Assembly: GCA_903813345.2 (NCBI GenBank) | Contig: CAIIXF020000002.1 | Coordinates: forward strand, 18,614,813-18,674,812 | From: Owenia fusiformis | Lineage: Eukaryota > Annelida > Polychaeta > Sabellida > Oweniidae | Direction: 5' to 3' | Length of the DNA: 60,000 nucleotides | Shown: piece after piece, positions 1 through 13,563 of the stretch | Layout of the letters: every line of letters begins with the position of its first letter | Numbering within the stretch: the first letter of the stretch is position 1 | The notes under the pieces: model-generated | What the model was told of the DNA's origin: nothing | Database searches by the model: none | Seen by the model: only the letters and a program-made list of their open reading frames with translations | Program-made: the position numbers and the translations under genes

Positions 1-3000
1 ATGTGACCTTTCCTCCAGAGCACACACTGCATCATAGATTTAAGACGAATTAGATATAAAATATATCACGAACGGGAACATCATTCATTAAATCCATTCA
101 AGAGGATAGTCCAAAATATATACTTAAACGTCTCACAAAATTGCAAAGGACTGGCATGTACCAGTGTGACGTACGACCGGTCGGAAAATTGACATTTCGT
201 CTAGAGCGCAAATTGCATAAGCGATTTAAGACGAATTGGATATTATATATCTCCCTAACAGACAAATCAATCGATACATCCCTCCTTTGGCAAACGTAAA
301 AATATATACATAAACGTCTCACAATATATCAAACTAGTCGCTGCTACCAGTGCGATGTACAGCTGGTCCGAAAATTGACATTCCGTACAAAGCCCAAAGT
401 AAATCAGACTTGTATGACAAATAAGATACTCAATATCTCATGAATAGAATGACCAATCAACAAGTCCTCGGTAGGGCAAATGCAAAAATGTATTTTGAAA
501 CATCTCTCTAAATAACAAATCTCATGCTGCCACCAGCGTTACGTACAACTGGTCCGAAAAGTGACATTTCCTCCAGAGCACAAACTGCATCATACATTTA
601 AGACGAATTAGATATAAAATATATCACGAACGGGAACATCATTCATTAAATCCATTTAAGAGCATACTCCAAAATATATACTTAAACGTCTCAGAAAATT
701 GCAAAGGACTGGCATGTACCAGTGTGACGTGCGACTGGTCGGAAAATTGACATTTCGTCTAGAGCGCAAATTGCATAAGCTATTTAAGACGAATTGGATA
801 TTATATATCCCCCTAACAGAGAAGTCAATCGATACATCCCTCCTTTGGCAAACGTAAAAATATATACATAAACGTCTCACAATATATCAAACTAGTCGCT
901 GCTACCAGTGCGATGTACAGCTGGTCCGAAAATTGACATTCCGTACATAGCCCAAAGTAAATCAGACTTGTATGACAAATAAGATACTCAATATCTTACG
1001 AATAGAATGACCAATCATTTAGTCCTCGGTAGGGCAAATGTAAAAATGTATCCTGAAACATCTCACTAAATAACAAATATCATGCTGCCACCAGCGTTGC
1101 GTACGACTGGTCCGAAAATTGACATTTCCTCCAGAGCACAAACTACATCATACATTTAAGACGAATTAGATATAAAATATATCACGAACGGGAACATCTT
1201 TCATTTAATCCATTCAAGAGCATACTCCAAAATATATACTTAAACGTCTCACAAAATTGCAAAGGACTGCCATGTACCAGTGTAACGTACGACTGGTCGG
1301 AAAATTGACATTTCGTCAAGAGCGCAAATTGCACAAGCGATTTAAGACGAATTGGCGATAATATATCCCCCTAACAGAGAAGTCAATCGATACATCCCTC
1401 CTTTGGCAAACGTAAAAATATATACATAAACGTCTCATAATATATCAAATAGTAGCTGCTACCAGTGCGATGTACAGCTGGTCCGAAAATTGACATTCCG
1501 TACAAAGCCCAAAGTAAATCGGACTTGTATGACAAATACAATACTCAATATCTTACGAATAGAATGACCAATCAACAAGTCCTCGGTAGGGCCAATGTAA
1601 CAATGTATCCTGAAACATCTCACTAAATAACAAATATCATGCTTCCACCAGCGTTACGTACGACTGGTTCGAAAATTGACATTTCCTCCAGAGCAGAAAC
1701 TGCATCATAGATTTAAGACGAATTAGATATAAAATATATCGCGAACGGGAACATCATTCGTTGAAGCCATTTAAGAGCATACTCCAAAATATATACTTAA
1801 ATGTCTCACAAAATTGCAAAGGACTGGCATGTACCAGTGTGACGTACGACTGGTCGGAAAATTGACATTTCGTCAAGAGCGCAAATTGCATAAGCGATTT
1901 AAGACGAATTGGATATTATATATCTCCCTAACAGACAAATCAATCAATACTCCCTCCTTTGGCAAAAGTAAAAATATATACATAAACGTCTCACAATATA
2001 TCAAACTAGTCGCTGCTACCAGTGCGATGTACAGCTGGTCGGAAAATTGACATTTCATCAAGAGCGCAAATTGCATAAGCGATTTACGACGAATTGGATA
2101 TTATATATCCCCCTAACAGAGAAGTCAATCGATACATCCCTCCTTTCGCAAACGTAAAAATATATACATAAACGTCTCACAATATATCAAACTAGTCGCT
2201 GCTACCAGTGCGATGTACAGCTGGTCCGAAATTGACATTCCGTATAAAGCCCAAAGTAAATCAGTCTTGTATGACAAATTAGATACTCAATATCTCACGA
2301 ATAGAATGACCAATCAACAAGTCCTCGGTAGGGCAAATGTTAAAATGTATCCTGAAACATCTCACTAAATAACAAATCTCATGCTGCCACCAGCGTTATG
2401 TACGACTGGTCCGAAAAGTGACATTTCCTCCAGAGCATAAACTGCATCATAGATTTAAAACGAATTAGATATAAAATATATCACGAACGGGAACATCATT
2501 CATTAAATCCATTAAAGAGCATACTCCAAAATATATACTTAAACGTCTCACAAAATTGCAAAGGACTTGCATGTACCAGTGTGACGTACGACTGGTCGGA
2601 AAATTGACATTTCGTCTAGAGCGCAAATTGCATAAGCGATTTAAGACGAATTAGATATTATATATCTCCCTAACAGACAAATCAATCGATACATCCCTTC
2701 TTTGGCAAACGTAGAAATATATACATAAACGTCTCACAACATATCAAACTAGTCGCTGCTACCAGTGCGATGTACAGCTGGTCCGAAAATTGACTTTCCG
2801 TACATAGCCCAAAGTAAATCAGACTTGTATGACAAATAAGATACCCAATATCTTACAAATAGAATGACCAATCAACAAGTCCTCGGCAGGGCAAACGTAA
2901 AAATGTATCCTGAAACATCTCAAAAATAACAAATATCAAGCTGCCACCAGCGTTACGTACGACTGGTCCGAAAATTGACATTTCCTCCAGAGCACAAACT

Positions 3001-6000
3001 GCATCATAGATTTAAAACGAATTAGATATAAAAAAAATATATATCACGAACGGGAACATCATTCATTAAATCTATTCAAGAGCATAATTCAAAATATATA
3101 CTTAAACGTCTCACAAAATTGCAAAGGACTGGCATGTACCAGTGTGACGTACAACTGGTCCAAAAATTGACATTTCGTCAAGAGCGCAAATTGCATTAGC
3201 GATTTAAGACGAATTGGATATTATATATCCCCCTAATAGAGAAGTCAATCGATACATCCCTCCTTTGCAAACGTAAAAATATATACATAAACGTCTCACA
3301 ATATATCAAACTAGTCGCTGCTAACAGTGCGATGTACAGCTGGTCCGAATATTGACATTCCGTACAAAGCCCAAAGTAAACCAAATTTGTATGACAAATA
3401 AGATACTCAATATCTTACGAATAGAATGACCAATCGACAAGTCCTCAGTAGGGCAAATGTAAAAATGTATCCTGAATCATCTCACTAAACAACAAATATC
3501 ATGCTTCCACCAGCGTTACGTACGACTGGTCCGAAAATTGACATTTCCTCCAGAGCACAACCTGCATCATAGATTTAAGACGAATTAGATATAAAATATA
3601 TCACGAACGGGAACATCATTCATTAAATCCATTCAAGAGCATACTCCAAAATATATACTTAAACGGCTCACAAAATTGCAAAGGACTGGCATGTACCAGT
3701 GTGACGTACGACTGGTTTGAAAATTGACATTTCGTCTAGAGCGCAAATTGCATAAGCTATTTAAGACGAATTGGATATTATATATCTCCCTAACAGACAA
3801 ATCAATCAATACATCCCTCCTTTGGCAAACGTAAAAATATATACATAAACGTCTCACTATATATCAAACTAGTCGCTGCTACCAGTGCGATGTACAGCTG
3901 GTCGGAAAATTGACATTTCGTTAAGAGCGCAAATTGCATAAGCGATTTAAGACGAATTGGATATTATATATCCCCCTAACAGAGAAGTCAATCGATACAT
4001 CCCTCCTTTGGCAAACGTAAAAATATATACATAAACGTCTCACAATATATCAAACTAGTCGCTGCTACCAGTGCGATGTAGAGCTGGTCCGAAAATTGAC
4101 ATTCCGTACATAGCCCAAGTAAATCAGACTTGTATGACAAATTAGATACTCAATATCTCACGAATAGAATGACCAATCAACAAGTCCTCGGTAGGGCAAA
4201 TGTAAACACGTATCCTGAAACATCTCACTAAATAACAATTCTCATGCTGCCACCAGCGTTGCGTACGACTGGTCCGAAAAGTGACATTTCCGCCAGAGCA
4301 CAAACTGCATCATAGATTTAAGACGAATTAGATATAAAGTATATCACGAACGGGAACATCATTCATTAAATCCATTCAAGAGCATACTCCAAAATATATC
4401 CTTTAACGTCTCACAAAATTGCAAAGGACTGGAATGTACCAGTGTGACGTACGACTGGTCGGAAAATTGACATTTCGTCTAGAGCGCAAATTGCATAAGC
4501 GATTTAAGACGAATTGGATATTATATATCTTCCTAACAGACAAATCAATCGATACATTACTCCTTTGGCAAACGTAAAAATATATACATAAACATCTCAC
4601 AATATATCAAACTAGTCGCTGCTACAAGTGCGATGTACAGGTGGTCCGAAAATTGACATTCCGTACATAGCCCAAAGTAAATCAGACTTGTATGACAAAT
4701 AAGATACTCAATATCTTAGGAATAGAATGACCAATCAACAAGTCCTCGGTAGGGCAAATGTAAAAATGTATCCTGAAACATCTCACTAAATAACAAATAT
4801 CATGCTTCCTCCAGCGTTACGTACGACTGGTCCGAAAATTGACATTTCCTCCAGAGCACAAACTGCATCATAGATTTAAGACGAATTAGATATAAAATAT
4901 ATCACGAACGGGAACATCATTCATTAAATCCATTCAAGAGCATACTCCAAAATATATACTTAAACGTCTCAGAAAATTGCAAAGGACTGGCATGCACCAG
5001 TGTGACGTGCGACTGGTCGGAAAATTGACGTTTCGTCTAGAGCTCAAATTGCATAAGCTATTTAAGACGAATTGGATATTATATATCTCCCTAACAGACA
5101 AATCAATCGACACATCCCTCCTTTGGCAAACGTAAAAATATATACATAAACGTCTCACAATATATCAAACTAGTCACTGCTACCAGTGCGATGTACAGCT
5201 GGTCCGAAAATTGACATTCCGTACATAGCCCAAAGTAAATCAGACTTGTATGACAAATAAGATACTCAATATCTTACGAATAGAATGACCAATCATTTAG
5301 TCCTCGGTAGGGCAAATGTAAAAATGTATCCTGAAACATCTCAAAAAATAACAAATATCATGCTGCCACCAGCGTTGCGTACGACTGGTCCGAAAATTGA
5401 CATTTCCTCCAGAGCACAAACTACATCATAGATTTAAGACGAATTAGATATAAAATATATCACGAACGGGAACATCTTTCATTTAATCCATTCAAGAGCA
5501 TACTCCAAAATATATACTTAAACGTCTCACAAAATTGCAAAGGACTGGCATGTACCAGTGTAACGTACGACTGGTCGGAAAATTGACATTTCGTCAAGAG
5601 CGCAAATTGCATAAGCGATTAAGACGAACTGGCGATAATATATCCCCCTATTATAACAGGGAAGTCAATCAATACATCCCTCCTTTGGCAAACGTAAAAA
5701 TATATACATAAACGTCTCACAATATATCAAACTAGTAGCTGCTACCAGTGTGATGTACAGCTGGTCGGAAAATTGACATTTCGTTAAGAGCGCAAATTGC
5801 ATAAGCGATTTAAGACGAATTGGATATTATATATCCCCCTAACAGAGAAGTCAATCAATACATCCCTCCTTTGGCAAACGTAAAAATATATACATAAACC
5901 TCTCACAATATATCAAACTAGTCGCTGCTACCAGTGCGATGTACAGCTGGTCCGAAAATTGACATTCAGTATAAAGCCCAAAGTAAATCAGACTTGTATG

Positions 6001-8256
6001 ACAAATTAGATACTCAAAATCTCACGAATAGAATGAGCAATCAACAAGTCCTCGGTAGGGCAAATGTAAAAATGTATCCTGAAACATCTCACTAAATAAC
6101 ACATCTCATGCTGCCACTAGTGTTACGTACGACTGGTCCGAAAAGTGACATTTCCTCCAGAGCACAAACTGCATCATAGATTTAAGACGAATTAGATACA
6201 AAATATATCACGAACGGGAACATTATTCATTAAATCCATTCAAGAGCATACTCCAAAATATATACTCAAACGTCTCACAAAATTGCAAAGGACTGGCATG
6301 TAACAGTGTGACGTACGACTGGTCGGAAAATTGACATTTCGTCTAGAGCGCAAATTGCATAAGCTATTTAAGACGAATTGGATATTATATATCTCCCTAA
6401 CAGACAAATCAATCAATACACCCCCCCTTTGGCAAACGTAAAAATATATACATAAACGTCTCACAATATATCAAACTAGTCGCTGCTACCAGAGCGATGT
6501 ACAGCTGGTCCGAAAATTGACATTCCGTACATAGCCCAAAGTAAATCAGACTTGTACGACAAATAATATACTCAATATCTTACGAATAGAATAACCAATC
6601 AACAAGTCCTCGGTAGGGCCAATGTAACAATGTATCCTGAAACATCTCACTAAATAACAAATATCATGCTTCCACCAGCGTTACGTACGACTGGTCCGAA
6701 AATTGACATTTCCTCCAGAGCACAAACTGCATCATAGATTTAAGACGAATTAGATATAAAATATATCGCGAACGGGAACATAATTCGTTGAAGCCATTCA
6801 AGAGCATACTCCAAAATATATACTTAAACGTCTCACAAAATTACAAAGGACTCGCAAGTACCAGTGTGACGTACGACTGGTCGGAAAATTGACATTTCGT
6901 CAAGAGCGCAACGTAGAAATATATACATAAACGTCTCACAATATATCATCTAGTAGCTGCTACCAGTGCGATGTACAGCTGGTCTGAAAATTGACATTCC
7001 GTACATAGCCCAAAGTAAATCAGACTTGTATGACAAATTAGATACTCAACATCTCACGAATAGAATGACCAATCAACAAGTCCTCGGTAGGGCAAATGTA
7101 AAAATGTACCCTGAAACATCTCATTAAATAACAAATATCATGCTGCCACCAGCGTTACGTACGACTGGTCCGAAAATTGACTTTCCTCCAGAGCACAAAC
7201 TGTATCATAGATTTAAGACGAATTAGATATAAAGTATATCACGAACGGGAACATCATTCATTAAATCCATTCAAGAGCATACTCCAAAATATATACTTAA
7301 ACGTCTCAAAAAATTGCAAAGGACTGGCATGTACCAGTGTGACGTACGACTGGTCGGAAAATTGACATTTCGTCAAGAGCGCAAATTGCATAAGCGATTT
7401 AAGACGAATTGGATATTATATATCCCCCTAACAGAGTAGTCAATCGATACATCCATCCTTTCGCTAACGTAAAAATATATACATAAACGTCTCACAATAT
7501 ATCAAACTAGTCGCTGCTACCAGTGTGATGTACAGCTGGTCCAAAATTGACATTCCGTACATAGCCCAAAGTAAATCAGACTTGTATGACAAATTAGATA
7601 CTCAATATCTCACGAATAGAATGACCAATCAACAAGTCCTCGGTAGGGCAAATGTAATAACGTATCCTGACACATCTCACTAAATAACAAATATCATGCT
7701 GCCAGCAGCGTTACTTACGACTGGTCCGAAAATTGATATTTCCTCCAGAGCACAAACTGCATCATAGATTTAAGACGAATTAGATACAAAATATATCACG
7801 AACGGGAACATCATTCATTAAATCTATTCAAGAGCATAATTCAAAATATATACTTAAACGTCTCACAAAATTGCAAAGGACTGGCATGTACCAGTGTGAC
7901 GTACGACTGGTCGGAAAATTGACATTTTGTCAAGAGCGCAAATTGAATAAGCGATTTAAGACGAATTGGATATTATATATCCCCCGAACAGAGAAGTCAA
8001 TCGATACATCCCTCCTTTGGCAAATGTAAAAATATATACATAAACGTCTCACAATATATCAAACTAGTCGCTGCTACCAGTGCGATGTACAGCTGGTCCG
8101 AAAATTGACATAGCCCAAAGTAAATCAGACTTGTATGACAAATTAGATACTCAATATCTCACGAATAGAATGACCAATCAACAAGTCCTCCGTATGGCAA
8201 ATGTAAAAATGTATCCTGAAACATCTCACTAAATAACAAATATCATGCTTCCACCA
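1..8256 (+). repeat. Satellite array 1, forward block (A-B-C higher-order repeat)
   Basis: Seen directly. The block is a head-to-tail array of about 558-bp units, each made of three related but distinct ~186-bp monomers. Monomer A begins GACATTTCCTCCAGAGCAC, B begins GACATTTCGTCAAGAGCGC and C begins GACATTCCGTACATAGCCC. A-monomer starts are near 5, 563, 1121, 1678, 2420, 2977, 3540, 4283, 4841, 5399, 6147, 6705, 7179 and 7735. Most spacings are 556-563 bp. Three are 742-748 bp because B is present twice (A-B-B-C), and one is 474 bp because of a deletion inside B near 6,911. The array is cut by the window start, so its true length is unknown. Short recurring minus-strand reading frames in it are a by-product of the repeat. 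Satellite DNA of this organisation often occupies centromeric or subtelomeric regions, but nothing here proves that. Confidence 0.95.
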
Positions 8257-9081
8257 CCAAATTTTCTTAAATCGCGTATTCAATTTTCGCTCTTGACAAA
8301 AAGTCAATTTTCCGACCAGTCGTACGTCACAATGGTACATGCCAGTCCTTTGCAATTTTGTGAGACGTTTAAGTATATATTTTGGAGTACGCTCTTGAAT
8401 GGATTTTATGAATGATGTTCCCGTTCATAATATATTTTATATCTAATTCGTCTTAAATCTATGATGCAGTTTGTGCTCTGGAGGAAAGTCAATTTTCGGA
8501 CCAGGCGTACATAACGCTGGTGGCAGCATGAAATTTGGTATTAAGTGAGATGCTTCAGGATACATTTTTACATTTGCCCTACCCAGGACTTGTTGATTGG
8601 TCATTCTATTCGTGAGATATTGAGTATCTAATTTGTCATACAAGTCTGATTTACTTTGGGCAATGTACGGAATATCAATTTTCAGACCAGCTGTACATCG
8701 CATTGGTAGCAGCTACAAGTTTGATATATTGTGAGACGTTTATGTATATATTTTTACGTTTGCCAAAGGAGGGATGTATCGATTGACTTCTCTGTTAGGG
8801 GGATATATAATATCCAATTCGTCTTTAATCGTTTATGCAATTTGCGCTCTTGACGAAATGTCAATTTTCCGACCAGTCGTACGTCAAACTGGTACATGCC
8901 AGTCCTTTGCAATTTTGTGGGACGTTTAAGTATATATTTTGGAGTATTCTCTTGAATGGATTTAATGAATGATGTTCCCGTTCGTGATATATTTTATATC
9001 TAATTCGTCTTTAATCTATGATGCAGTTTGTGCTCTGGAGGAAATGTCAAGTTTCGGACCAGTCGTACGTAACGCTGGTGG
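8257..9081 (-). repeat. Inverted block inside satellite array 1
   Basis: Within array 1 the monomer orientation flips. After a forward C monomer stops at the CCACCA near 8,256, the sequence continues as reverse-complement partial B, A, C, B, A, and then flips back at about 9,081. The right-hand flip lies at the dyad box between monomers, so the two A monomers face each other as a long hairpin. Length is about 825 bp. Array 2 has the same two breakpoints. Confidence 0.9.
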
Positions 9082-9352
9082 AAAATTGACAGTTCCTCCA
9101 GAGCACAAACTGCATCATAGATTTAAGACGAATTAGATATAAAATATATCTAGATACTCAATATCTCACGAATAGAATGACCAATCAACAAGTCCTCAGT
9201 AGGGGAAATGAAAAGATGTATCCTGAATCATCTCATTAAATAACAAATTTCATGCTGCCACCAGCGTTACGTACGACTGGTCCGAAAAGTGACATTTCTT
9301 CCAGAGCACAAACTGCATCATAGATTTAAGACGAAACAGATATAAAATATAT
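9082..9352 (+). repeat. Terminal truncated monomers of satellite array 1
   Basis: Forward orientation resumes with about 65 bp of monomer A, then jumps near 9,151 into monomer C (a deletion relative to the standard order), then a last partial A that stops after ACGAAACAGATATAAAATAT. The array ends there. Array 2 ends on the same truncated A monomer. Confidence 0.9.
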
Positions 9353-9808
9353 ATTAAAAAATTAAAACAAATCCCCCCAAAATAGATAAAAATAAAGATA
9401 AACCTTTAATTTCATTAACAAGATACATTTTTAAAATCAACCAAAATTTCCTCTGTACAATTACAATATTGAGAGACCTAAACATGTTGTGATATGTCGT
9501 TTTGTTCCAATGAGGTTCGGAAAGATGTTTCATTTCACTCTGGAAACGTGATCCAAAGAACAAAACAAGTGTTTGATGTGTTTTCTAAAACAATATAGAT
9601 GAAAGTATATATATATTTCAAATTATATTGTTACCTTTCAAAAGATGACCATTAAATTGACGATGTGTTAAATTTTTAGATTTTAGTTACATACAAATTG
9701 AACTGTCGTGAAGTACTCTTATCATAATAGTTAATTTTTAGGGAGTTTTCATTAGGCAGACGAAACGTGAATGTATTGACAGATGACGAACTTCATACGA
9801 AAGTAAAA
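9353..9808. repeat. Duplicated array flank, copy 1
   Basis: Non-satellite AT-rich sequence that is nearly identical to 31,127-31,582, with only a few substitutions visible over about 456 bp. It includes a run of CCCCCC near 9,371 and a short AT dinucleotide tract near 9,606. A 69-codon minus-strand frame here is broken by a stop in the other copy, so I treat it as non-coding. The match to copy 2 ends at 9,808, where the sequence switches to the lead-in of the CCACGCC minisatellite. Confidence 0.9.
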
Positions 9809-10169
9809 TAATCTATCCAGAACAATCAAAAAATCGGGCCAAATGCAGTCAAATCAAGGCTTCAAGGTCAAGGACTTGACGTTGGTCGCCAACGAGTTCG
9901 GGATTCCATGCATCGGGTTGACCCTGACGGATGTGCCCTAAGGTCCGTTTCAGATAGGCTTCAAAGACGAACTTATACAGTTCCGGCACCCAACTCATTG
10001 TGGTATGTTGATGGAAACCAAACTAATCAGGTTAGCATCATTATTAAAGTAACCTGTATAAAAATACTTTGAATGTAAAAAAGACAGGAATGAATTGATG
10101 AAAATTGTCAAACTGCTAGTAATAAAGATTTCCTTTTCACTATTGATGCTTGATTGATGTTGAACACAA
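9807..10169. repeat. Lead-in segment to CCACGCC minisatellite, copy 1
   Basis: Nearly identical to 57,278-57,630. The first ~150 bp are richer in GC and CpG than the surroundings (for example around GGTCGCCAACGAGTTCGGG at about 9,884). A short plus-strand frame runs through it to a TAA near 9,941, and in copy 2 it extends upstream into the GACG tract. I do not recognise a protein. An AATCAG|GTTAGC site near 10,030 resembles a weak splice donor, but there is no support for a gene. Confidence 0.85.
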
Positions 10170-13100
10170 AGCCACGCCCCTTTATCGTTGTTTCGCTTTT
10201 AATAACCTTAAACCACTCCACATTTTCGTTTTTTCGCTTTTTTAGGTAAAGCAACGCCCTTCTATTGTATTTCGCTTTTAATTTCCTTAAACCACGCCTC
10301 TTTTCGTTTTTTCGTTTTTTTGAACAAAGCCACGCCCCTTTATCGTATTTTGCTTTTAATTACCTTAAACCACGCCTCTTTTTCGATTATTTCGTTTTTT
10401 TTACTGTAAGCCACGCCCCTTTATCGTTTTTTCGCTTTTAATTACCTTAAACCACGCCTCTTTTTCGATTTTTTCGTTTTTATTTTCTGTAAACCACGCC
10501 CCTTTATCGTTTTTTTCGCTTTTAATTACCTTAAACCACGCCTCTTTTTCGATTTTTTCGTTTTTTTAAACTAAGCCACGCCCCCTTTATCAGTTTTTCG
10601 ATTTAAATTACCTTAAACCACGCCTCTTTTTCGATTTTTTCGTTTTTTACTGTAACGCGCCCCTTTATCGTTTTTTCGCTTTAAATTACCTTAAACCACG
10701 CCTCTTTTCGTTTTTTTCGTTTTTTTAAACAAAGCCACGCCCTTTATCGTATTTTGCTTTTAATTACCTTGAACCACGCCTCGTTTTCGAGTTTATTTCG
10801 TTTCTTACGCTAGGCCACGCCCCCTTTATCATTTTAACCCTTTAAATTACCTAAAACCATGCCTCTTTTTCGATTTTTTTCGTTTTTTTTTACAGTAAGC
10901 CACGCCCCTTTATCGTTTTTTCGCTTTTAATTACCTTAAACCACGCCTCTTTTTCGATTTTTTGTTTTTTTACGCCAAGCAACGCCCCTTTTATCAGTTT
11001 TTCGCTTTAAATTACCCTAAACCACGCCTCTTTTTCGATTTTTTCGTTTTCTACTGTAAGCCATGCCCTTTTATCAGTTTTTCGCTTTGAATTACCTTAA
11101 ACCACGCCTCTTTTTCGATTATTTCGTTTTTTTTACTGTAAGCCACGCCCCTTTATCGTTTTTTCGCTTTTAATTACCTTAAACCACGCCTCTTTTTCGA
11201 TTTTTACGCTAAGCCACGCCCTTTTTATAATTTTTACGCTTCCATTACCTTAAACCACGCCTTTTTTTCGATTTTTTAGTTTTTATACTGTAAGCCACGC
11301 CCCTTTATCGTTTTTTTCGCTTTTAATTACCTTAAACCACGCCTCTTTTTCGATTTTTTTTTCGTTTTTTTTTACTGTAAGCCACGCCCCTTTATCAGTT
11401 TTTCGCTTTAAATTACCTTAAACCACGCCTCTTTTTCGATTTTTTCGTTTTTTAAGCTAAGCCACGCCCCTTTATCGTTTTTTCGCTTTAAATTACCTTA
11501 AACCACGCCTCTTTTTCGATTTTTTCGTTTTTTTTACTGTAAGCCACGCCCCTTTATCGTTTTTTTCGCTATAATTACCTTAAACCACGCCTCTTTTTCG
11601 ATTTTTCTTCGTTTTTATACTGTAAGCCACGCCTCTTTTTCGATTTTTTTTCGTTTTTTACGCTAAGCCACGCCCTCTTTATAATTTTTTCGCTTAAAAT
11701 TACCTTAAGCCACGCCTCTTTTTCGATTTTTTCGTTTTTTTTTTACTGTAAGCCACGCCCCTTTATCGTTTTTTCCGCTTTTAATTACCTTAAACCACGC
11801 CTCTTTTTCGATTTTTTCGTTTTTTAAGCTAAGCCACGCCCCCTTTATCAGTTTTTCGCTTTAAATTACCTTAAACCACGCCTCTTTTTCGATTTTTTTC
11901 GTTTTTTTTTTTACTGTAAGCCACGCCCCTTTATCGTTTTTTCGCTTTTAATTACCTTAAACCACGCCTCTTTTTCGATTTTTTTCGTTTTTTAAGCTAA
12001 GCCACGCCCCCTTTATCAGTTTTTCGCTTTAAATTACCTTAAACCACGCCTCTTTTTCGATTTTTTTCGTTTTTTTTTACTGTAAGCCACGCCCCTTTAT
12101 CGTTTTTTTCGCTTTTAATTACCTTAAACCACGCCTCTTTTTCGATTTTTTTTTTCGTTTTTATACTGTAAGCCACGCCTCTTTTTCGATTATTTCGTTT
12201 TTTTTACTCTAAGCCACGCCCCTTTATCGTTTTTTTCGCTTTTAATTACCTTAAACCACGCCTCTTTTTCGATTTTTTTTTCGTTTTTATACTGTAAGCC
12301 ACGCCTCTTTTTCGATTCTTTTTCGTTTTTTTAAGCTAAGCCACGCCCCCTTTATCATTTTTTCGCTTAAAATTACCTTAAGCCACGCCTCTTTTTCGAT
12401 TTTTTTCGTTTTTTTTTACTGTAAGCCACGCCCCTTTATGGTTTTTTCGCTTTTAATTACCTTAAACCACGCCTCTTTTTCGATTTTTTCGTTTTTTAAG
12501 CTAAGCCACGCCCCCTTCATCAGTTTTCGCTTGAAATTACCTTAAACCACGCCTCTTTTTCGATTTTTTCGTTTTTTTACTGTAAGCCACGCCCCTTTAT
12601 CGTTTTTTCGCTTTTAATTACCTTAAACCACGCCTCTTTTTGTTTTTTCGTTTTTTAAGCTAAGCCACGCCCCCTTTATCAGTTTTTTACTTTAAATTAC
12701 CCTAAACCACGCCTCTTTTTCGATTATTTCGTTTTTTTTACTGTAAGCCACGCCCCTTTATCGTTTTTCGCTTTTAATTACCTTAAACCACCCCTCTTTT
12801 TCGGTTTTTTTCGTTTTTATACAATAAGCCACGCCTCTTTTTTGATTTTTTTTTCGTTTTTTACGCTAAGCCACGCCCCCCTTTATCATTTTTTCGCTTA
12901 AAACTACCTTAAGCCACGCCTCTTTTTCGATTTTTTTCGTTTTTTTTACACTAAGCCACGCCCCTTTATCGTTTTTTTCGCTTTAAATAACCTTAAACCA
13001 CGCCTCTTTTTCGATTTTTTACGCTAAGCCACGCCCCCTTTATCATTTTTTCGCTTTAAATTACCTTAAACCACGCCTCTTTTTCGATATTCTTCGTTTT

Positions 13101-13290
13101 ATACACTAAGCCACGCCCCTTTATCGTTTTTTCGTTTTAATTACCTTAAACCAAGCCTCTTTTTCGATTTTTCTGTTTTTACGCTAAGCCACGCCCCCTT
13201 TATTAATTTTTTCGCTTTAAATTACCTTAAACCACGCCTCTTTTTCGATTTTCCGTTTTTTACATTAAGCCACGCCCGTTTATTGTTTTT
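10170..13290. repeat. T-rich minisatellite with CCACGCC boxes, copy 1
   Basis: Roughly forty copies of a ~80-bp unit that is itself a dimer of ~40-bp halves. One half carries TTACCTTAAACCACGCCTC followed by TTTTTCGATTTTTTCG, the other carries GTAAGCCACGCCCCTTTATC followed by TTTTTTCGCTTTTAA. Variants include ACGCTAAGCC and AAGCTAAGCC in place of ACTGTAAGCC. T-run length varies between copies, as expected from slippage. The plus strand is strongly T over A. The block is the same repeat family as 57,631-60,000 and shares variant units with it. No coding potential beyond repeat-generated frames. Confidence 0.95.
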
Positions 13291-13563
13291 TATACAAAGC
13301 CCTCAATGGTATTAACTGTATTCTTCTTTAATTTGGCGCTACTTCCTAACATCTGTCTTTATCTTGACATGAATTAACAAACTATTATATTGGGAAACAT
13401 GCCAGAAATTAACATTATTTATTGATGGTCATCTTTATATCTCTTAACCCTGGGGTATTCCCCCTCTAAATTAATCTCTGTAAATGGTAGAAGATTTTGA
13501 TGACCTACTCCAACCATTTAAAAAGTAGTCAGATTCAATTTATTGTTTGTATTTTGATTTCAG
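13291..13563. other. Unique AT-rich sequence, nothing recognised
   Basis: The sequence leaves the minisatellite at about 13,290 and becomes single-copy. It ends in TTTGTATTTTGATTTCAG, a good splice acceptor shape, immediately before the candidate exon at 13,564. Otherwise nothing is seen. Confidence 0.5.

Noticed and set aside
9354-9563. 69-codon minus-strand frame in the array flank.
   Set aside because: The near-identical copy at 31,127-31,582 has a stop inside it, and there are no motifs.
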